A stretch of DNA of 64,000 nt from Paragonimus westermani (taxonomy: Eukaryota; Platyhelminthes; Trematoda; Plagiorchiida; Troglotrematidae), in assembly GCA_008508345.1 (NCBI GenBank), contig QNGE01000119.1, forward strand, positions 1 to 64,000, given 5' to 3'. The notes below the pieces were generated by a model, which did no database searches, was not told the origin of the DNA, and saw only the letters and a list, made by a program, of their open reading frames with translations. Of this stretch, positions 42,201 to 47,510 are shown one piece after another (the stretch's first letter is position 1; the number at the start of each line of letters is the position of its first letter). A program made the translations under genes and the position numbers.

Positions 42201-45200
42201 TGTTCTGTATCGACTTTTTTTCTTAACTGAGTTATACGGATTCGCATATCTGTCTGCATCCTCCAGCAAATTCTACTGGATTTTATGATGAAGTAGTATA
42301 GCCACAAAACAGAAGCCTAATTTGGGTACCGCTTTTGCGTACTCTCGGTTAATATATCAGATCGAAAATGAACGCTGTTGCTTGCACTTCTCATCTGCAC
42401 TCCAGATACACACTGTTGTCACCATCGTAATCCCAACTCTTCTCATCACCCACCTCCGCGAGGTGCGCGTTCAGCATCCTCTTCACCGGCTCCAGCGAAT
42501 TTACCCTCGTCTGCCCAACATTCGATCGGGTCACCTCTGTGCCGTCACCTGGTTTGTAGTTCTTCGTCTTCACCGCCACCACCACCCCCTCCTCATGTTC
42601 CACTGCCTCCGGCTTTGCCACCACGAAGCGTGCGATACAAACCAGCAGACAGACACCCTGAACAATTTGTCAACCAGTGGCAACCCGCTTGTCACATACC
42701 GGGAACGTCTACGGACATAAACCGTGAGTCGACCCCTCGTGTGCGTTTTGCAGTCTAACTGTCCGATTACATTCTTACAGTCCAAACACCATTGATCTTA
42801 CTCCCATCGATGTTGTCCTCTCCTATCTCATGCATCTTTGATCGCTGGCTCATTTCAAGGCAACACCTTATACTGACTTATGGGCATAGAAGAGCTTTTT
42901 TAAATCCTAACCCGTCACACTTCCTGCTCCATACTGCCTGGCCACACTACAGCATCAGGACATCACAGTGGGCTCTGAGTTTAAACTAATCATAGCCATA
43001 CAGTTCGCCGGATAAGCACCTTGTCGCTCGCTATATCAAGCGAAATCTAGTGACAAATTCCTATTTTCTGTTTTGCCTTCTCTAAGGTCTGTTCTGACCG
43101 AGACGCCCCGTTTAACTTCAAAAGATAACCGTTCGTGTATCCCATTAATGAACTGTTCACCATTATCCGCGTTCGTGTGCTGCTAATTTGACGTCGATGG
43201 GTCACATTTCTCATACTTCTGTTTGTTTGTCGTCTAAATTATTACAACCCCGTCATATTTGTTTCGGAAATGGTTAGTAAGTCTTTATCCCGTGTGCACA
43301 TGTTTTTGGCGATCGATTGCGACATTAAATTAGATTGTGACTCCATCACATGGACACCTAGTCGGCTGCATCAGCTGACAGGTAATGTGAATGTCCATCT
43401 GTGAACTTTGAAACTCATTGCCGTGAATTCACAAGGTGTAATTGCTTCCTCAGATGCAGTGATGCAAAACAGGGTCCTGGACGCGTAATTTCTTGGCTCG
43501 GTGTCCTGGTTCACTGATGCATCTACGTTTGCAGATACAGCAGCCAAGCTCTGTTATCACGTCAGGTCGGACAAATGTTTATGCTAGTTATTCGCTCACC
43601 GTTTACGCTTCAAATGGAGTACAACAGGGTTATCAACTAACTGTTTTGTTACAGTTAGCGCTAAACGAGATTATTCTCATCGGTTGTAAACATGAAAACG
43701 TTCATTTCGAATAAGCCAAAAATGCAGTTCTTCACTGGAAACCCAAAGGTTTTAGCTCATCAGGTTGGTTTAGCTCTTATTCTCAGAATCCAGAATGCTT
43801 TAAAGAATGTACTGTTAACACCGGTCGGGAAGCGATGTTAGACTTTGTGTATTATCCGATGAGACCACAAACGGCGGTTGTGTCGTTTTTTTCCCTTGAA
43901 TTACTGAATACCCAGTGTCGCTGTCAAAAACAGTCTTCCCGTGTGAAAGTGAAGCCCTGCCAATCTGGACGACATCTGTTCAGTCTATCTTTGTGTACTG
44001 TAATTTCGGAGGCATTAATGGTGTGTTGTAGAAACATAACAATTATCCACCAACTTGCCGTAAGGACAAGCAAACTTTGTTGCTCGTTCAGCATACGTTT
44101 GGAACCGTTTTACTCGCTATGGTCTGTTGCTTTTCGTGTGTACTGTGTTAGGCTAGAAGCGGCGGCTCCGTGGCTAGCGCAAGACCTGATTTTGAGGTGC
44201 AAGCGCCTTGATGTCAGTGGAATACTGACCTCTTTGAACAATGGTCTTCTTATATGACCTCAGGAATCGAAGTTATTTATGCTTACCTCAGGTTATGTGC
44301 TATATGTGGCAGTTTTCCTAACCATATTTTACGGACACTTGGTTTTCCAATCGTTGCAACGCTGTCAGTCGACAGAGGCCGTCCTCGTCGTCTCTTGTTT
44401 CGTGCCATGATGTCAAGATACGATCCGATCGATGCGCTGCCTCACACGTTCTTGAATACATCTCTGTGCTTCAAGTGAGGGGTCACTCATAATGCACGTG
44501 CTCGAACCAGCCAAATCAGTGACACGATTTTGTACTAGGCATAGAGCTTGTTATCTCTGGAAGTTTATTATCTGACAGTTACATTTCTCAATTGGTGATT
44601 CCACCACACACGAGCAACCGAACGCAAGCGACGACTATCAAAGATGTCGCAAGTCTTCAACTGGAATAGGTCAAACTTACCAACCATGTATCACGATGAG
44701 AAGCATGGACCTAGAGCACCCTTGCCGCTTCGTCGCCATAATTGATGCTACTTGAAATGCAATTGATAATCGTCTCCCTGACAAGTCTATGAAGACAAGA
44801 TTATTCACTAATTCTGATGTGCCATCGTCATGGTTGAGTGCAGACACAAGCCAATCTGTTATCGGTGTTCTCAGCTGCCTGTGAGTAGCGACAGGGTTGA
44901 GTGATGTCATCCACACAATCTCTCACGTATTTTATCACCTGGGTGAACATCGACATAGTCGGAACACTGACTCTTCATTGCTGTCTCAAAGTTGCCGCTT
45001 GTGGTAAAGTTGCGCGTGCGCAGAGGGTGTTGTACTAAGTGCCATACCAAACCAAATTTATTTATCATTGGGTTTTGTTTCTGCCCTAATATTTCTCCCG
45101 TTCTCAGAATCGCATCCTCACAGTGCATCACAACAACCAACAACGGGTGTGGTGGTTCCAACCCACAACGATGCTTTCCCAGAGAATTCCATTCTCATGC

Positions 45201-47510
45201 ATCGTCGAATCTCTTCCGTTGTACCTGACTCACAGAAATCCGCACCCTGTTTACCTCCACGTCCCACACGACTTCGATCGAGTCTACCACAGCCGAACGA
45301 TGTTCCGTCATCGGGCGTGGAATGTGATGTTACCGTCGGTCACAACACGAGACGCCTGACCGCCTCCGTGTCTCCATCGTTTCTATCAGGTAATATCTGT
45401 AACGGTACCGGCTGTGGAAACTTTCTGTTCCGTCATTTGAAGCTCATTGATTCCCGAATGGACGACATTGTCATATTTTCTGTCGAATTAGATCGCTGCT
45501 CCAATTTTGTGAAAGCACATCAATTGCGTCATTAGAAGTTGATGTGACAAACGCGCATATTGTCGACGTTTCAGCATCGGGCCGGTTGTAACACAAGTAT
45601 ATATCAGCTGGTCGTTAGGATAAGGTTAAGCAGATAGTTGTGTGAAAGAGGTTGCGTGAATCGTACAGAAACTTAGAATTTCAGGTGTGCAAGACGAGCG
45701 TGGCTGAACCGTTCTCACCCTGGTTACTGGTGGATAGCCAAAATGGGTTCCACACCTTCGCAATTTTTGTATACGCAAAAGGGAAGAGGTTGGACGACTG
45801 ACGAGGGCGCAAGCTAACACGTGCGCGGTGACCACTGGGCAGGTGGGTGTGCCTATATGCCCATGTAGAATGCACATGAAAACAGGAGTGGTGTTCCCTA
45901 GATTTGTTGAGTTGATTTTTGCTCTCACGTCCGCCTTCACACTGCAGCCGACTGATGCCGTTTCGATTTTTTAGTCCATGTGGAACCAAGCGCTCACCAA
46001 TGGGAGCACAACTATATGATCGCCTGCTAATTTGATTCAACACTCCCTATGATTATTCTGCCAAGATGTTTTTTATGAAATCTACTTGTCTAACATTCAT
46101 ATGAAGCTTTTTGACGTTCTCTGTTGACAAAAGTATGTTTTTATGATATGCGAAACAGCTGTTGTAGCACCGATCACCACACCCTAGTCTTCATTTGGAA
46201 CGATTACGGCTGCTATGTTCTAGGTGAACAGAGTTCGTAGAGAGTTGCTCATAACTGGCATACATGTAAAATGATACGACCTACCGGAATATGTATTCGA
46301 TATGAGGAAAAATCAGCTATGGGCTCTTTCATGACATGCTGCCGTTTTGCTTATTATGAGGACAGATGCGAAAGCCAATAACTGAACAAATTACGAGAAT
46401 GAACAAATTTCAGTAGTGCAAGTCCTCTCATGCAGCGGAACAATTTTGCGGTGGATGCGTGCGGCTCATACACCACTTAGACAGGATTGTCCGATCATGT
46501 TCCACATGCTATTAAACGACCATCGATCATTCGTGACTTGATGTGTTTAACCATCGCTATCTCCGCCAATTAGCCCACAGTAAGTGGACTGATCATGTGA
46601 ACAGCACGGCTGTTCGCTGGCGCGTATTCCAGAACGCTCGGAATGCGCGGTCAATTGATCAACGAATCACGTTGCGCACAGCCTGCGATGGTTGGGTCAC
46701 GTGCTCCTTGTGCCAGCTGAGCAGTTGCCATAGCGAGCACTGTATACTGAGACCATCAACAGTTGGTTGAAACCGCGTAATGGTCAAGCAACAACGACAC
46801 ACAAAGACCCTGACTACTCCATTGAGTAGAGTGGGCAGGTGTCGCTTGGCTGACTGGCTGGGGTCTCTGTGGCCACTCACATCGCTGGTTAGAAACGATG
46901 TCCGAGATGGCGATGTGCCACAGTCAGTGGCGGACCTGCATCCCACCTACTTCTAGTTCTTCTGCTCAGTTTTCTTTTATTTACTTTTTTACCCTCCTCA
47001 GAAATGTTTTCTTCCTTTAGGATATTCCACGTCACAGTGCCTTTGGCCAGGTTCAAGGCCATTCGAACAAGGTCGTTGAAATTCTGACCTGCGATCATAA
47101 ACGTATTTTTTCGGCTACCCTTAATACAATCACTTTCTTAATGGCACGTAATTTGAACTAACTTCACGATTTATCTCAAGCTCATGTTTAATTCACAATT
47201 CGCCTTAGGTCTGACATCCAGCCCCCCAGTCGTTGGCTCTCCTCAGATCTCTAAATCGACTGGTCCTCATGAGGATCCACTTCGAGACACAGCAGACTGT
47301 CCTCCCAGCCTTCCACCCCGCCGTGTGCACTCTCGCGCACATTCCTCAGTCCCTCTGCCCATCCACTCTTCATGTTCCCTGACTTCTGCATCACGTGAAA
47401 GTTCCGTCCAGCCTTCCGCAATCGGTTTGCAAAGTTTGGATCAAACATCGCCTGGCTGTCTACCACCTCCATTACCACCGAAACGCCAATGGAACCGGAG
47501 CGGCGTCTGA
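1978..47510 (+). CDS. SOS: Son of sevenless (SOS) Ras guanine nucleotide exchange factor, 5'-partial, spliced
   Basis: SOS proteins load GTP onto Ras at the plasma membrane after recruitment by GRB2. Twelve exons join into one frame of 2700 nt (899 aa plus stop): 1978-2129, 4302-4341 (tentative), 7225-7418, 11589-11847, 13893-14030, 15378-15560, 27450-27824, 28526-28642, 32260-32599, 42406-42723, 45108-45389, 47209-47510. All junction phases agree. In order the protein has the end of the PH-REM linker, the REM domain (allosteric Ras site), the CDC25 catalytic domain and a long proline-rich tail. Colinear landmarks with animal SOS include [38 protein letters not shown] and REVNPPGLPF. Histone-fold, DH and PH exons were not found and probably lie 5' of the window. 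Introns reach 11.9 kb and are packed with transposons. The family call is strong; exact ends of the first two exons are inferred. Confidence 0.9.
2130..4301. other. SOS intron, nothing recognised
   Basis: AT-rich intronic sequence with only short overlapping frames on both strands (for example around 3041-3304). No transposon protein, tRNA or repeat was recognised. Confidence 0.4.
4302..4341 (+). CDS. SOS: Tentative SOS micro-exon in REM domain
   Basis: A 40-nt exon is needed between NRL at 2124 and TYRRY at 7225, where animal SOS has about 16 residues ending in DPNFVRTFLT. After the acceptor gtctgtcag, one base completes the split codon and the frame reads LNSDIFVVNQFRN, which keeps the D..FV..F spacing and gives the right length and phase. 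The donor (gttgct) is weak, so this stays tentative. Confidence 0.4.
4605..5096 (-). mobile_element. Penelope-like element, reverse transcriptase fragment (dead)
   Basis: A 163-codon frame reads as the C-terminal half of a Penelope-type RT: a thumb-like LIKHTSA segment, CRFVDGILVVLPGNADV where active elements have RYVDD, then a degraded LPFLDV region and KQENGSVDRRVNRNHF (usual form KxxxGSxxxxVYRKPT). The second catalytic Asp is replaced (FVDG), and the fingers and GIY-YIG endonuclease parts are absent. It lies antisense in a SOS intron. The element type is inferred from motifs; no search was run. Confidence 0.65.
5097..5639. other. SOS intron, nothing recognised
   Basis: No coding frame or repeat could be assigned. 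The sequence directly follows the Penelope RT fragment and may contain more of that element in decayed form. Confidence 0.3.
5650..5710 (-). repeat. Possible tRNA-derived SINE head
   Basis: Read on the minus strand, TAGTTTAGAGG (5700-5690) resembles a pol III A box, and AGTTCGATCCT (5668-5658) matches a B box 32 bases further on. A full cloverleaf could not be drawn, so this is a tRNA-like fragment rather than a tRNA gene. Confidence 0.35.
6520..8790 (+). repeat. Left arm of large inverted duplication
   Basis: This segment recurs in reverse complement at 15793-18063. Paired positions sum to 24583 throughout, so no net indel separates the arms. Frames inside about 7040-8767 are identical in both copies; the outer part (6520-7030) and the last about 25 bases carry scattered substitutions. 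The arm contains flanking intron, the SOS exon 7225-7418 and the first kilobase of a LINE. Arm spacing is about 7 kb, and the loop holds three SOS exons. Confidence 0.9.
7225..7418 (+). CDS. SOS: SOS exon: REM domain, first main exon
   Basis: Acceptor ttggttttcag, then phase 0; donor CG|gtgagt, phase 2. The 64 codons read TYRRYIQPLTLLELLIDRF, then NVPEPDF, an acidic/alanine stretch, and end MYKRRVQYR. They align with the [26 protein letters not shown] block of animal SOS REM domains. The whole exon with its splice sites is duplicated antisense at 17165-17358. Confidence 0.9.
7780..10368 (+). mobile_element. RTE-like LINE, 5'-truncated, decayed
   Basis: In order: C-terminal end of the APE-type endonuclease (DHIAVSYK at 7792, then after a frameshift SIQDCRSYWSTCLDSGHA), the linker (ADREAWLMANVGEVE, LFKLIRATG), the RT entry region (LEPPTETEV near 8491; QVGFRPGRECINHISLF near 8827), the palm (LDNKDAFDSVDRS, GCPLSPFLFEFVMDEI), the thumb/connection (LISGDRGVGNETEAYISRAR, FANLRHHW), the C-terminal DHRCLHSIARIV and LHRLGWFGHVLRMP near 9790, then a 3' UTR ending at a TGATGATGG tail near 10360. 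Many stops and frameshifts make it inactive; YADD is missing. Its first kilobase lies within the inverted duplication, and 8901-9374 equals 1-474. Confidence 0.85.
10369..11588. other. SOS intron, nothing recognised
   Basis: No repeat or coding homology seen. Short frames at 10572-10986 overlap on both strands and have no recognisable product. Confidence 0.35.
11589..11847 (+). CDS. SOS: SOS exon: REM domain, second main exon
   Basis: Acceptor ggttctctttag; the first G completes the Arg split from 7418. The frame then reads VLNFLIKWVKDPSFYKLDIL, aligning with RVLNVCRHWVEHHFYDF of animal SOS, followed by a helical segment and the linker QLPPEPLDLGLVTCPEDVK. Donor AAT|gtgcgt, phase 0. Directly joined to 13893 it gives [12 protein letters not shown], the expected entry into CDC25. 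Confidence 0.9.
11848..13696. other. SOS intron, nothing recognised
   Basis: No repeat or protein homology recognised in this stretch; only short frames. Confidence 0.35.
13697..13813 (+). CDS. Candidate cassette exon in SOS REM-CDC25 linker
   Basis: A 117-nt open segment (39 codons) has an acceptor (aattaagttgcag), a donor (CTG|gtgatg) and phase 0 at both ends. It sits between two phase-0 SOS exons, so it could be included or skipped without breaking the frame. It begins APLANEWPNRSNYLSIANAI and continues into an Ala/Leu-rich helix-like stretch. No matching segment exists in the animal SOS linker I know, and the flanking exons already align without it. The following intron would be only 79 nt. 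It may be a fluke-specific insertion, an alternative exon or chance. Confidence 0.35.
13893..14030 (+). CDS. SOS: SOS exon: start of CDC25 catalytic domain
   Basis: Acceptor caccgtgtag, donor AAG|gtacgt, phase 0 at both ends, 46 codons. [20 protein letters not shown] matches the signature LHPIEIARQLTLLESDLYR that opens the RasGEF domain. GPNLQASLDFSNK follows where animal SOS has SPNLLKMIRHTTN. Confidence 0.92.
14031..15377. other. SOS intron, nothing recognised
   Basis: Intron between two CDC25 exons. No transposon coding, microsatellite or RNA gene recognised. Confidence 0.35.
15378..15560 (+). CDS. SOS: SOS exon: CDC25 core helices
   Basis: Acceptor gtatttttgcacag, donor GAG|gtaatt, phase 0 at both ends, 61 codons. 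IKWWLVYSIMMADHLDDRLV aligns with [40 protein letters not shown] and SSPVFRLRHTYE align with the conserved [35 protein letters not shown] stretch of RasGEF cores. The next SOS exon is 11.9 kb downstream. Confidence 0.92.
15793..16803 (-). mobile_element. LINE fragment within inverted arm
   Basis: Minus-strand copy of the 5' kilobase of the LINE at 7780-8790 (end of endonuclease, linker and RT entry region). It was carried here as part of the inverted duplication rather than inserted independently, because the flanking intron and exon are copied too. Confidence 0.85.
17165..17358 (-). pseudogene. Antisense duplicate of SOS REM exon
   Basis: Exact reverse-complement copy of SOS exon 7225-7418, with intact reading frame and both splice signals, but opposite to the SOS transcript and downstream of two CDC25 exons. 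It cannot be spliced into SOS as placed. It could matter only as a recombination partner, as a source of antisense or double-stranded RNA, or as an assembly artefact. Confidence 0.85.
17575..18549. repeat. 490-bp direct tandem duplication, two copies
   Basis: Bases 17575-18064 are repeated at 18065-18549 with period 490. The two copies differ at a few sites. At the hairpin-like site near 17766 and 18256, copy 1 reads cagtgg and aaccaaaccaacc, while copy 2 reads caatgg and aactaaatcaacc, as does the left arm (6790-6820). Both copies share other differences from the left arm. Confidence 0.9.
18556..19250 (-). mobile_element. RTE-like LINE fragment, APE endonuclease
   Basis: On the minus strand it starts HINVRTLKHISHQTALRQTL, DSLDVDVCRTPETRIQDSS, typical of the N-terminal LNVRTL...ETRIQD part of RTE-type endonucleases, and continues through a degraded core (GVDMVLNRTAVAIPVSRI, LLIASAYAPTD) into the linker (ATGRKSHRPLM), ending at 18556. 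It is homologous to but clearly diverged from the LINE at 7780, so it is a separate insertion. The 18560-18830 part corresponds to 8017-8270. More 5' LINE sequence may extend to 19500. Confidence 0.8.
19251..19989. other. SOS intron; possible LINE 5' remnant
   Basis: Minus-strand frame 19240-19497 runs into the LINE endonuclease start and may be its decayed 5' region. Nothing else recognised. Confidence 0.3.
19990..20037. repeat. (AT)n microsatellite
   Basis: Pure AT dinucleotide run of 48 bases, ending at an ambiguous base at 20038, which suggests the true length is unresolved. Confidence 0.98.
20039..21194. other. SOS intron, nothing recognised
   Basis: No transposon or gene recognised. 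A short + frame at 20417-20608 has no known product. Confidence 0.35.
21195..21242. repeat. (TA)n microsatellite
   Basis: About 24 TA units in a large SOS intron. Confidence 0.98.
21243..23649. other. SOS intron, mostly unrecognised
   Basis: Near 22350-22400 the + frame reads GLDSRKQRGGQCL, resembling the GWKKRRGGQCM motif at the C terminus of RTE-like LINE proteins, so a small decayed LINE tail is possible. The rest has no recognisable content. Confidence 0.3.
23650..23715 (-). repeat. Penelope-type terminal motif, deleted hammerhead core
   Basis: Closely matches 59570-59635 (gttgtaat...tctacgtttcaaccacctcggg), but about 14 bases, including the CTGAGGA half of the core, are deleted. It is a broken copy of the same Penelope terminal sequence. 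Confidence 0.55.
24310..24790 (-). mobile_element. LINE fragment of a second (CR1/jockey-like) clade, RT
   Basis: The minus strand reads DPDLIPLDVLKRCATELPQP, then HGFRKRYSSVTNPLSTREF in decayed form, then ADIACLDVSKAFNRVDHSIL and SRILHNYGLDEHIL. LDVSKAFNRVDH is the RT motif-A block with catalytic Asp, in the style of CR1/jockey RTs and unlike the LDNKDAFDSVDR of the LINEs elsewhere in the window. Stops interrupt it, and the YADD region is absent. Confidence 0.7.
24791..26344. other. SOS intron, little recognised
   Basis: A minus-strand frame at 25018-25110 (GFSLDGREVIGSNRTAA) resembles a dispersed repeat-derived peptide common in fluke gene models, but I cannot assign it. No exon recognised. 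Confidence 0.3.
26345..26525 (+). pseudogene. Truncated, frameshifted duplicate of SOS exon 27450
   Basis: Bases 26350-26521 match 27377-27545, covering upstream intron, the acceptor (gtgcgtttcacag) and the first about 95 bases of the exon (ALISK...SKxHHRTFFE). After TTCGA one G is missing (ttcgagcgctt against ttcgaggcgctt), so the frame shifts, and homology stops after gcaaattatg. It lies about 1.03 kb upstream of the intact exon and still carries the shared acceptor, so aberrant splicing into it is conceivable. Confidence 0.85.
26526..27449. other. SOS intron, nothing recognised
   Basis: Intron between the broken exon copy and the real exon; no repeat or gene recognised. Confidence 0.35.
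27450..27824 (+). CDS. SOS: SOS exon: CDC25 domain, C-terminal half
   Basis: Acceptor atgtgcgtttcacag, donor CGT|gtgcgt, phase 0 at both ends, 125 codons. DYERKLREVNPPGLPFIAVG aligns with [20 protein letters not shown], the strongest RasGEF signature. VSLVNFWKCHQLADLVEYYL aligns with [20 protein letters not shown], and FQHTPYNFVPNEHIR with YQNQPYCLRVESDIK. Between them lies an unusual polar stretch (LKHSDWITVPNNTMAAPSND) somewhat different from the TNILKTEEGNPE loop of vertebrate SOS. Confidence 0.93.
27825..28525. other. SOS intron, nothing recognised
   Basis: 700-bp intron without recognised repeats. Confidence 0.4.
28526..28642 (+). CDS. SOS: SOS exon: end of CDC25 domain
   Basis: Acceptor cgtttttgcag, donor AAC|gtaagg, phase 0 at both ends, 39 codons. 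TFDPLKTVGVADEHGFDDLM followed by HEKSLQFQPKPP aligns with [35 protein letters not shown], the C-terminal cap of the SOS catalytic region. Confidence 0.92.
28643..29699. other. SOS intron, nothing recognised
   Basis: Pyrimidine-rich intron; no coding or repeat homology recognised. Confidence 0.35.
29700..30060 (+). mobile_element. RTE-like LINE fragment, RT entry region
   Basis: LEPPTKTDV at 29739 and TTQLFQLV at 29851 are homologous to LEPPTETEV...LRQSFQLV at 8491-8640. The stretch continues to the region before the GFRPG block and then stops. It is strongly decayed and antiparallel to nothing else; it shares the SOS strand. Confidence 0.6.
30175..30546 (+). mobile_element. Penelope-like element fragment, N-terminal RT region
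   Basis: An open frame of 123 codons contains FIAELVGLEHQF, then NNVAGSFLFDKAEYKQNMHG and FLSDLTRFKSS. This resembles the DKGxAVVxxDxxDYxxKMxxLLxDxxxY segment at the start of Penelope RTs. The conserved DKG is degraded, and no catalytic RT motif follows. The assignment rests on this one block. Confidence 0.5.
30930..31290 (+). mobile_element. RTE-like LINE fragment, C-terminal end
   Basis: YRLRWLGHLTNANSPLIPLR (31013-31070) matches the LHRLGWFGHVLRMP...RALF block at 9790. SEHPRLSDLAKSGNQWHSF near 31205-31265 matches the WLETLxxMAxxRxQWRS tail of the family. It lies before a TA repeat. A TGATGACGATGAT-like tail near 31985 may be its 3' end. Confidence 0.65.
31403..31430. repeat. (TA)n microsatellite
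   Basis: Fourteen TA units downstream of a LINE C-terminal remnant. Confidence 0.97.
31431..32259. other. SOS intron, LINE 3' debris likely
   Basis: Apart from the TGATGACGATGAT stretch near 31985 nothing was recognised. Confidence 0.3.
32260..32599 (+). CDS. SOS: SOS exon: start of C-terminal tail
   Basis: Acceptor ccttttttttcaatag, phase 0 start; donor C|gtgagt, phase 1. The first residues (ERRLTLAEQRIASLL) are helical; then the sequence becomes low complexity, with PVMGPASPPVDMFPLPPATG and SLGRGGSRVPDATRSYRGPN. It lacks the PxxPxR motif. No close counterpart is known to me; assignment to SOS rests on exact phase agreement with both neighbours, an open frame of 113 codons and strong splice sites. 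Confidence 0.8.
32788..32909 (+). repeat. 122-bp inverted repeat, left copy
   Basis: Reverse complement of 34518-34639 with about 90 percent or better identity by eye. The two copies bound a 1.85-kb segment. A GIY-YIG-like remnant lies directly inside this copy. Confidence 0.85.
32925..33015 (-). mobile_element. GIY-YIG endonuclease remnant (Penelope-like)
   Basis: The minus strand reads NCIGKTNK, a stop, then PATHIKERVHKWLET. This fits the YIGxTxR...RxxEH core of GIY-YIG domains as in Penelope elements. Only about 30 codons remain. Confidence 0.5.
33185..33660. repeat. GC-rich island with imperfect tandem repeat of about 173 bp
   Basis: The block near 33330 (cgcccgttggtccgat...gtccggtcgc) recurs near 33503 (cgcccgttggtccgat...atccggtcgc), and both units end in a gttggaa-type stretch. 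Base composition is far richer in G+C than the surrounding intron. Long frames on both strands (for example minus 33744-33259) come from this composition; none has a recognised domain. Confidence 0.6.
34518..34639 (-). repeat. 122-bp inverted repeat, right copy
   Basis: Partner of 32788-32909. Immediately followed at 34640 by a LINE endonuclease fragment, so the LINE may have inserted at or been cut by the repeat boundary. Confidence 0.85.
34640..35480 (+). mobile_element. RTE-like LINE fragment, APE endonuclease
   Basis: SDIIILADDFSALLDLQSP near 34695-34755, then NGERLLQMCVSHDLYTSNTA and TWRPPCVS near 34800-34905 follow the family pattern of SDIIxxAGDFNAQ, NGxRLLxxCxxxxLxxxxTxF and ATWRPP. 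LDSDDAVVRVRFASSFAQRT near 35000 matches the CLDSDHALVRxxF end of the endonuclease, and WVSVMSINLMNKHRSIPPGS near 35260 the linker. The catalytic GDFN is altered to DDFS. RT is absent. Confidence 0.75.
35481..37229. other. SOS intron; possible gypsy 3' flank
   Basis: Lies downstream (in element orientation) of the gypsy integrase. It may hold the integrase C terminus and an LTR, but no matching LTR pair was found. Confidence 0.3.
35584..35605. repeat. Perfect palindrome with 4-base loop
   Basis: GTTAAGGGG and CCCCTTAAC are perfect 9-base arms separated by CGCA. It could be an LTR edge or a transposon terminus; no partner was found. Confidence 0.85.
37230..39216 (-). mobile_element. Ty3/gypsy retrotransposon, internally deleted
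   Basis: On the minus strand, from 5' to 3': Gag start (39216-38995; ISEFQFDPINSGTFWCWLKK, KYEDFFEMKLSDVENV), the linker before RT (38325-38145; GEVLNGSLNTDTCHM, LELGWIKDLHLF), the RT-RNase H connection (LTKDATWKWS near 38025), RNase H (AAISHTLPSGKAMT near 37860; HSQIEREALAIIVAVRK near 37795-37745), the integrase zinc region (WPRMSGQMEQHCQNCRCCL near 37510-37455) and the integrase core start (YVAVCVDTKWTEV near 37370). There is no room between linker and RNase H for RT, so RT including YxDD is deleted. Gag C terminus and protease are also too short. Stops and frameshifts abound. Confidence 0.75.
37850..37928. repeat. 39-bp perfect tandem duplication in gypsy RNase H
   Basis: A 39-base unit starting gcgatattgcggcatc is present twice in a row. 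In the minus-strand frame it repeats a 13-residue stretch containing LYQTVEIDAAIS without shifting the frame. Confidence 0.9.
39217..42405. other. SOS intron, nothing recognised
   Basis: Large intron segment; 40480-41500 is notably T-rich on the + strand. No coding homology or transposon was recognised. Confidence 0.35.
42406..42723 (+). CDS. SOS: SOS exon: proline-rich tail with SH3 motif
   Basis: Acceptor tcatctgcactccag, phase 1; donor C|gtgagt, phase 1. After a His-rich start comes a Ser/Pro region, a run of seven prolines and VPLPPALPPRSVRYK. PALPPR fits the class II SH3 ligand PxxPxR by which SOS binds GRB2. Phases agree with 32599 and 45108. Confidence 0.88.
42724..43539. other. SOS intron, nothing recognised
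   Basis: No repeat or coding content recognised. Confidence 0.35.
43540..43710 (+). mobile_element. RTE-like LINE fragment, RT palm
   Basis: SGRTNVYASYSLTVYASNGV followed by QQGYQLTVLLQLALNEII is a decayed version of the HTSxRVRVYG...SSGVRQGCPLSPFLFNFVIDEI block. It is very short and heavily mutated. Confidence 0.55.
43711..45107. other. SOS intron, nothing recognised
   Basis: A 140-codon + frame at 43835-44257 and a minus frame at 44916-44677 were examined; neither shows a recognisable domain. Confidence 0.3.
45108..45389 (+). CDS. SOS: SOS exon: proline-rich tail, second motif
   Basis: Acceptor ctcccgttctcag, phase 1; donor G|gtaata, phase 1; 94 codons. RRISSVVPDSQKSAPCLPPR leads into PTRLRSSLPQPNDVP; PPRPTR fits PxxPxR. 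The RRIS and other Ser/Thr-Pro sites are candidates for feedback phosphorylation as in other SOS tails, which is inference. Confidence 0.88.
45390..46599. other. SOS intron; probable dispersed repeat
   Basis: Two overlapping minus-strand frames at 45626-46043 have compositionally odd peptides (VTRVRTVQPRSSC) that look like translated noncoding repeat. No family could be named. Confidence 0.3.
46600..46960 (+). mobile_element. RTE-like LINE fragment, C-terminal end
   Basis: LRWLGHVLLVPAEQLP (46684-46732) and the following ALYTETINSWLKPRNGQATT match the family C terminus LRWLGHVLRMPxxxLPHRAL...GWKKxRGGQ. Stops are present. Confidence 0.65.
47209..47510 (+). CDS. SOS: SOS terminal exon: proline-rich C terminus
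   Basis: Acceptor acaattcgccttag, phase 1, stop TGA at 47508-47510. PPSLPPRRVHSR carries the PxxPxR motif PSLPPR, and the last residues PPPLPPKRQW carry the lysine version PPLPPK. Phase agrees with 45389, closing a 2700-nt frame. Protein ends NRSGV. Confidence 0.9.

Noticed and set aside
43835..44257. 140-codon + frame in the SOS intron
   Set aside because: No similarity recognised to SOS tail or transposons and no phase-1 splice sites matching neighbours.
45626..46043. Two overlapping minus-strand frames of 104 and 120 codons
   Set aside because: Overlapping frames with no domain suggest a translated repeat rather than a gene.
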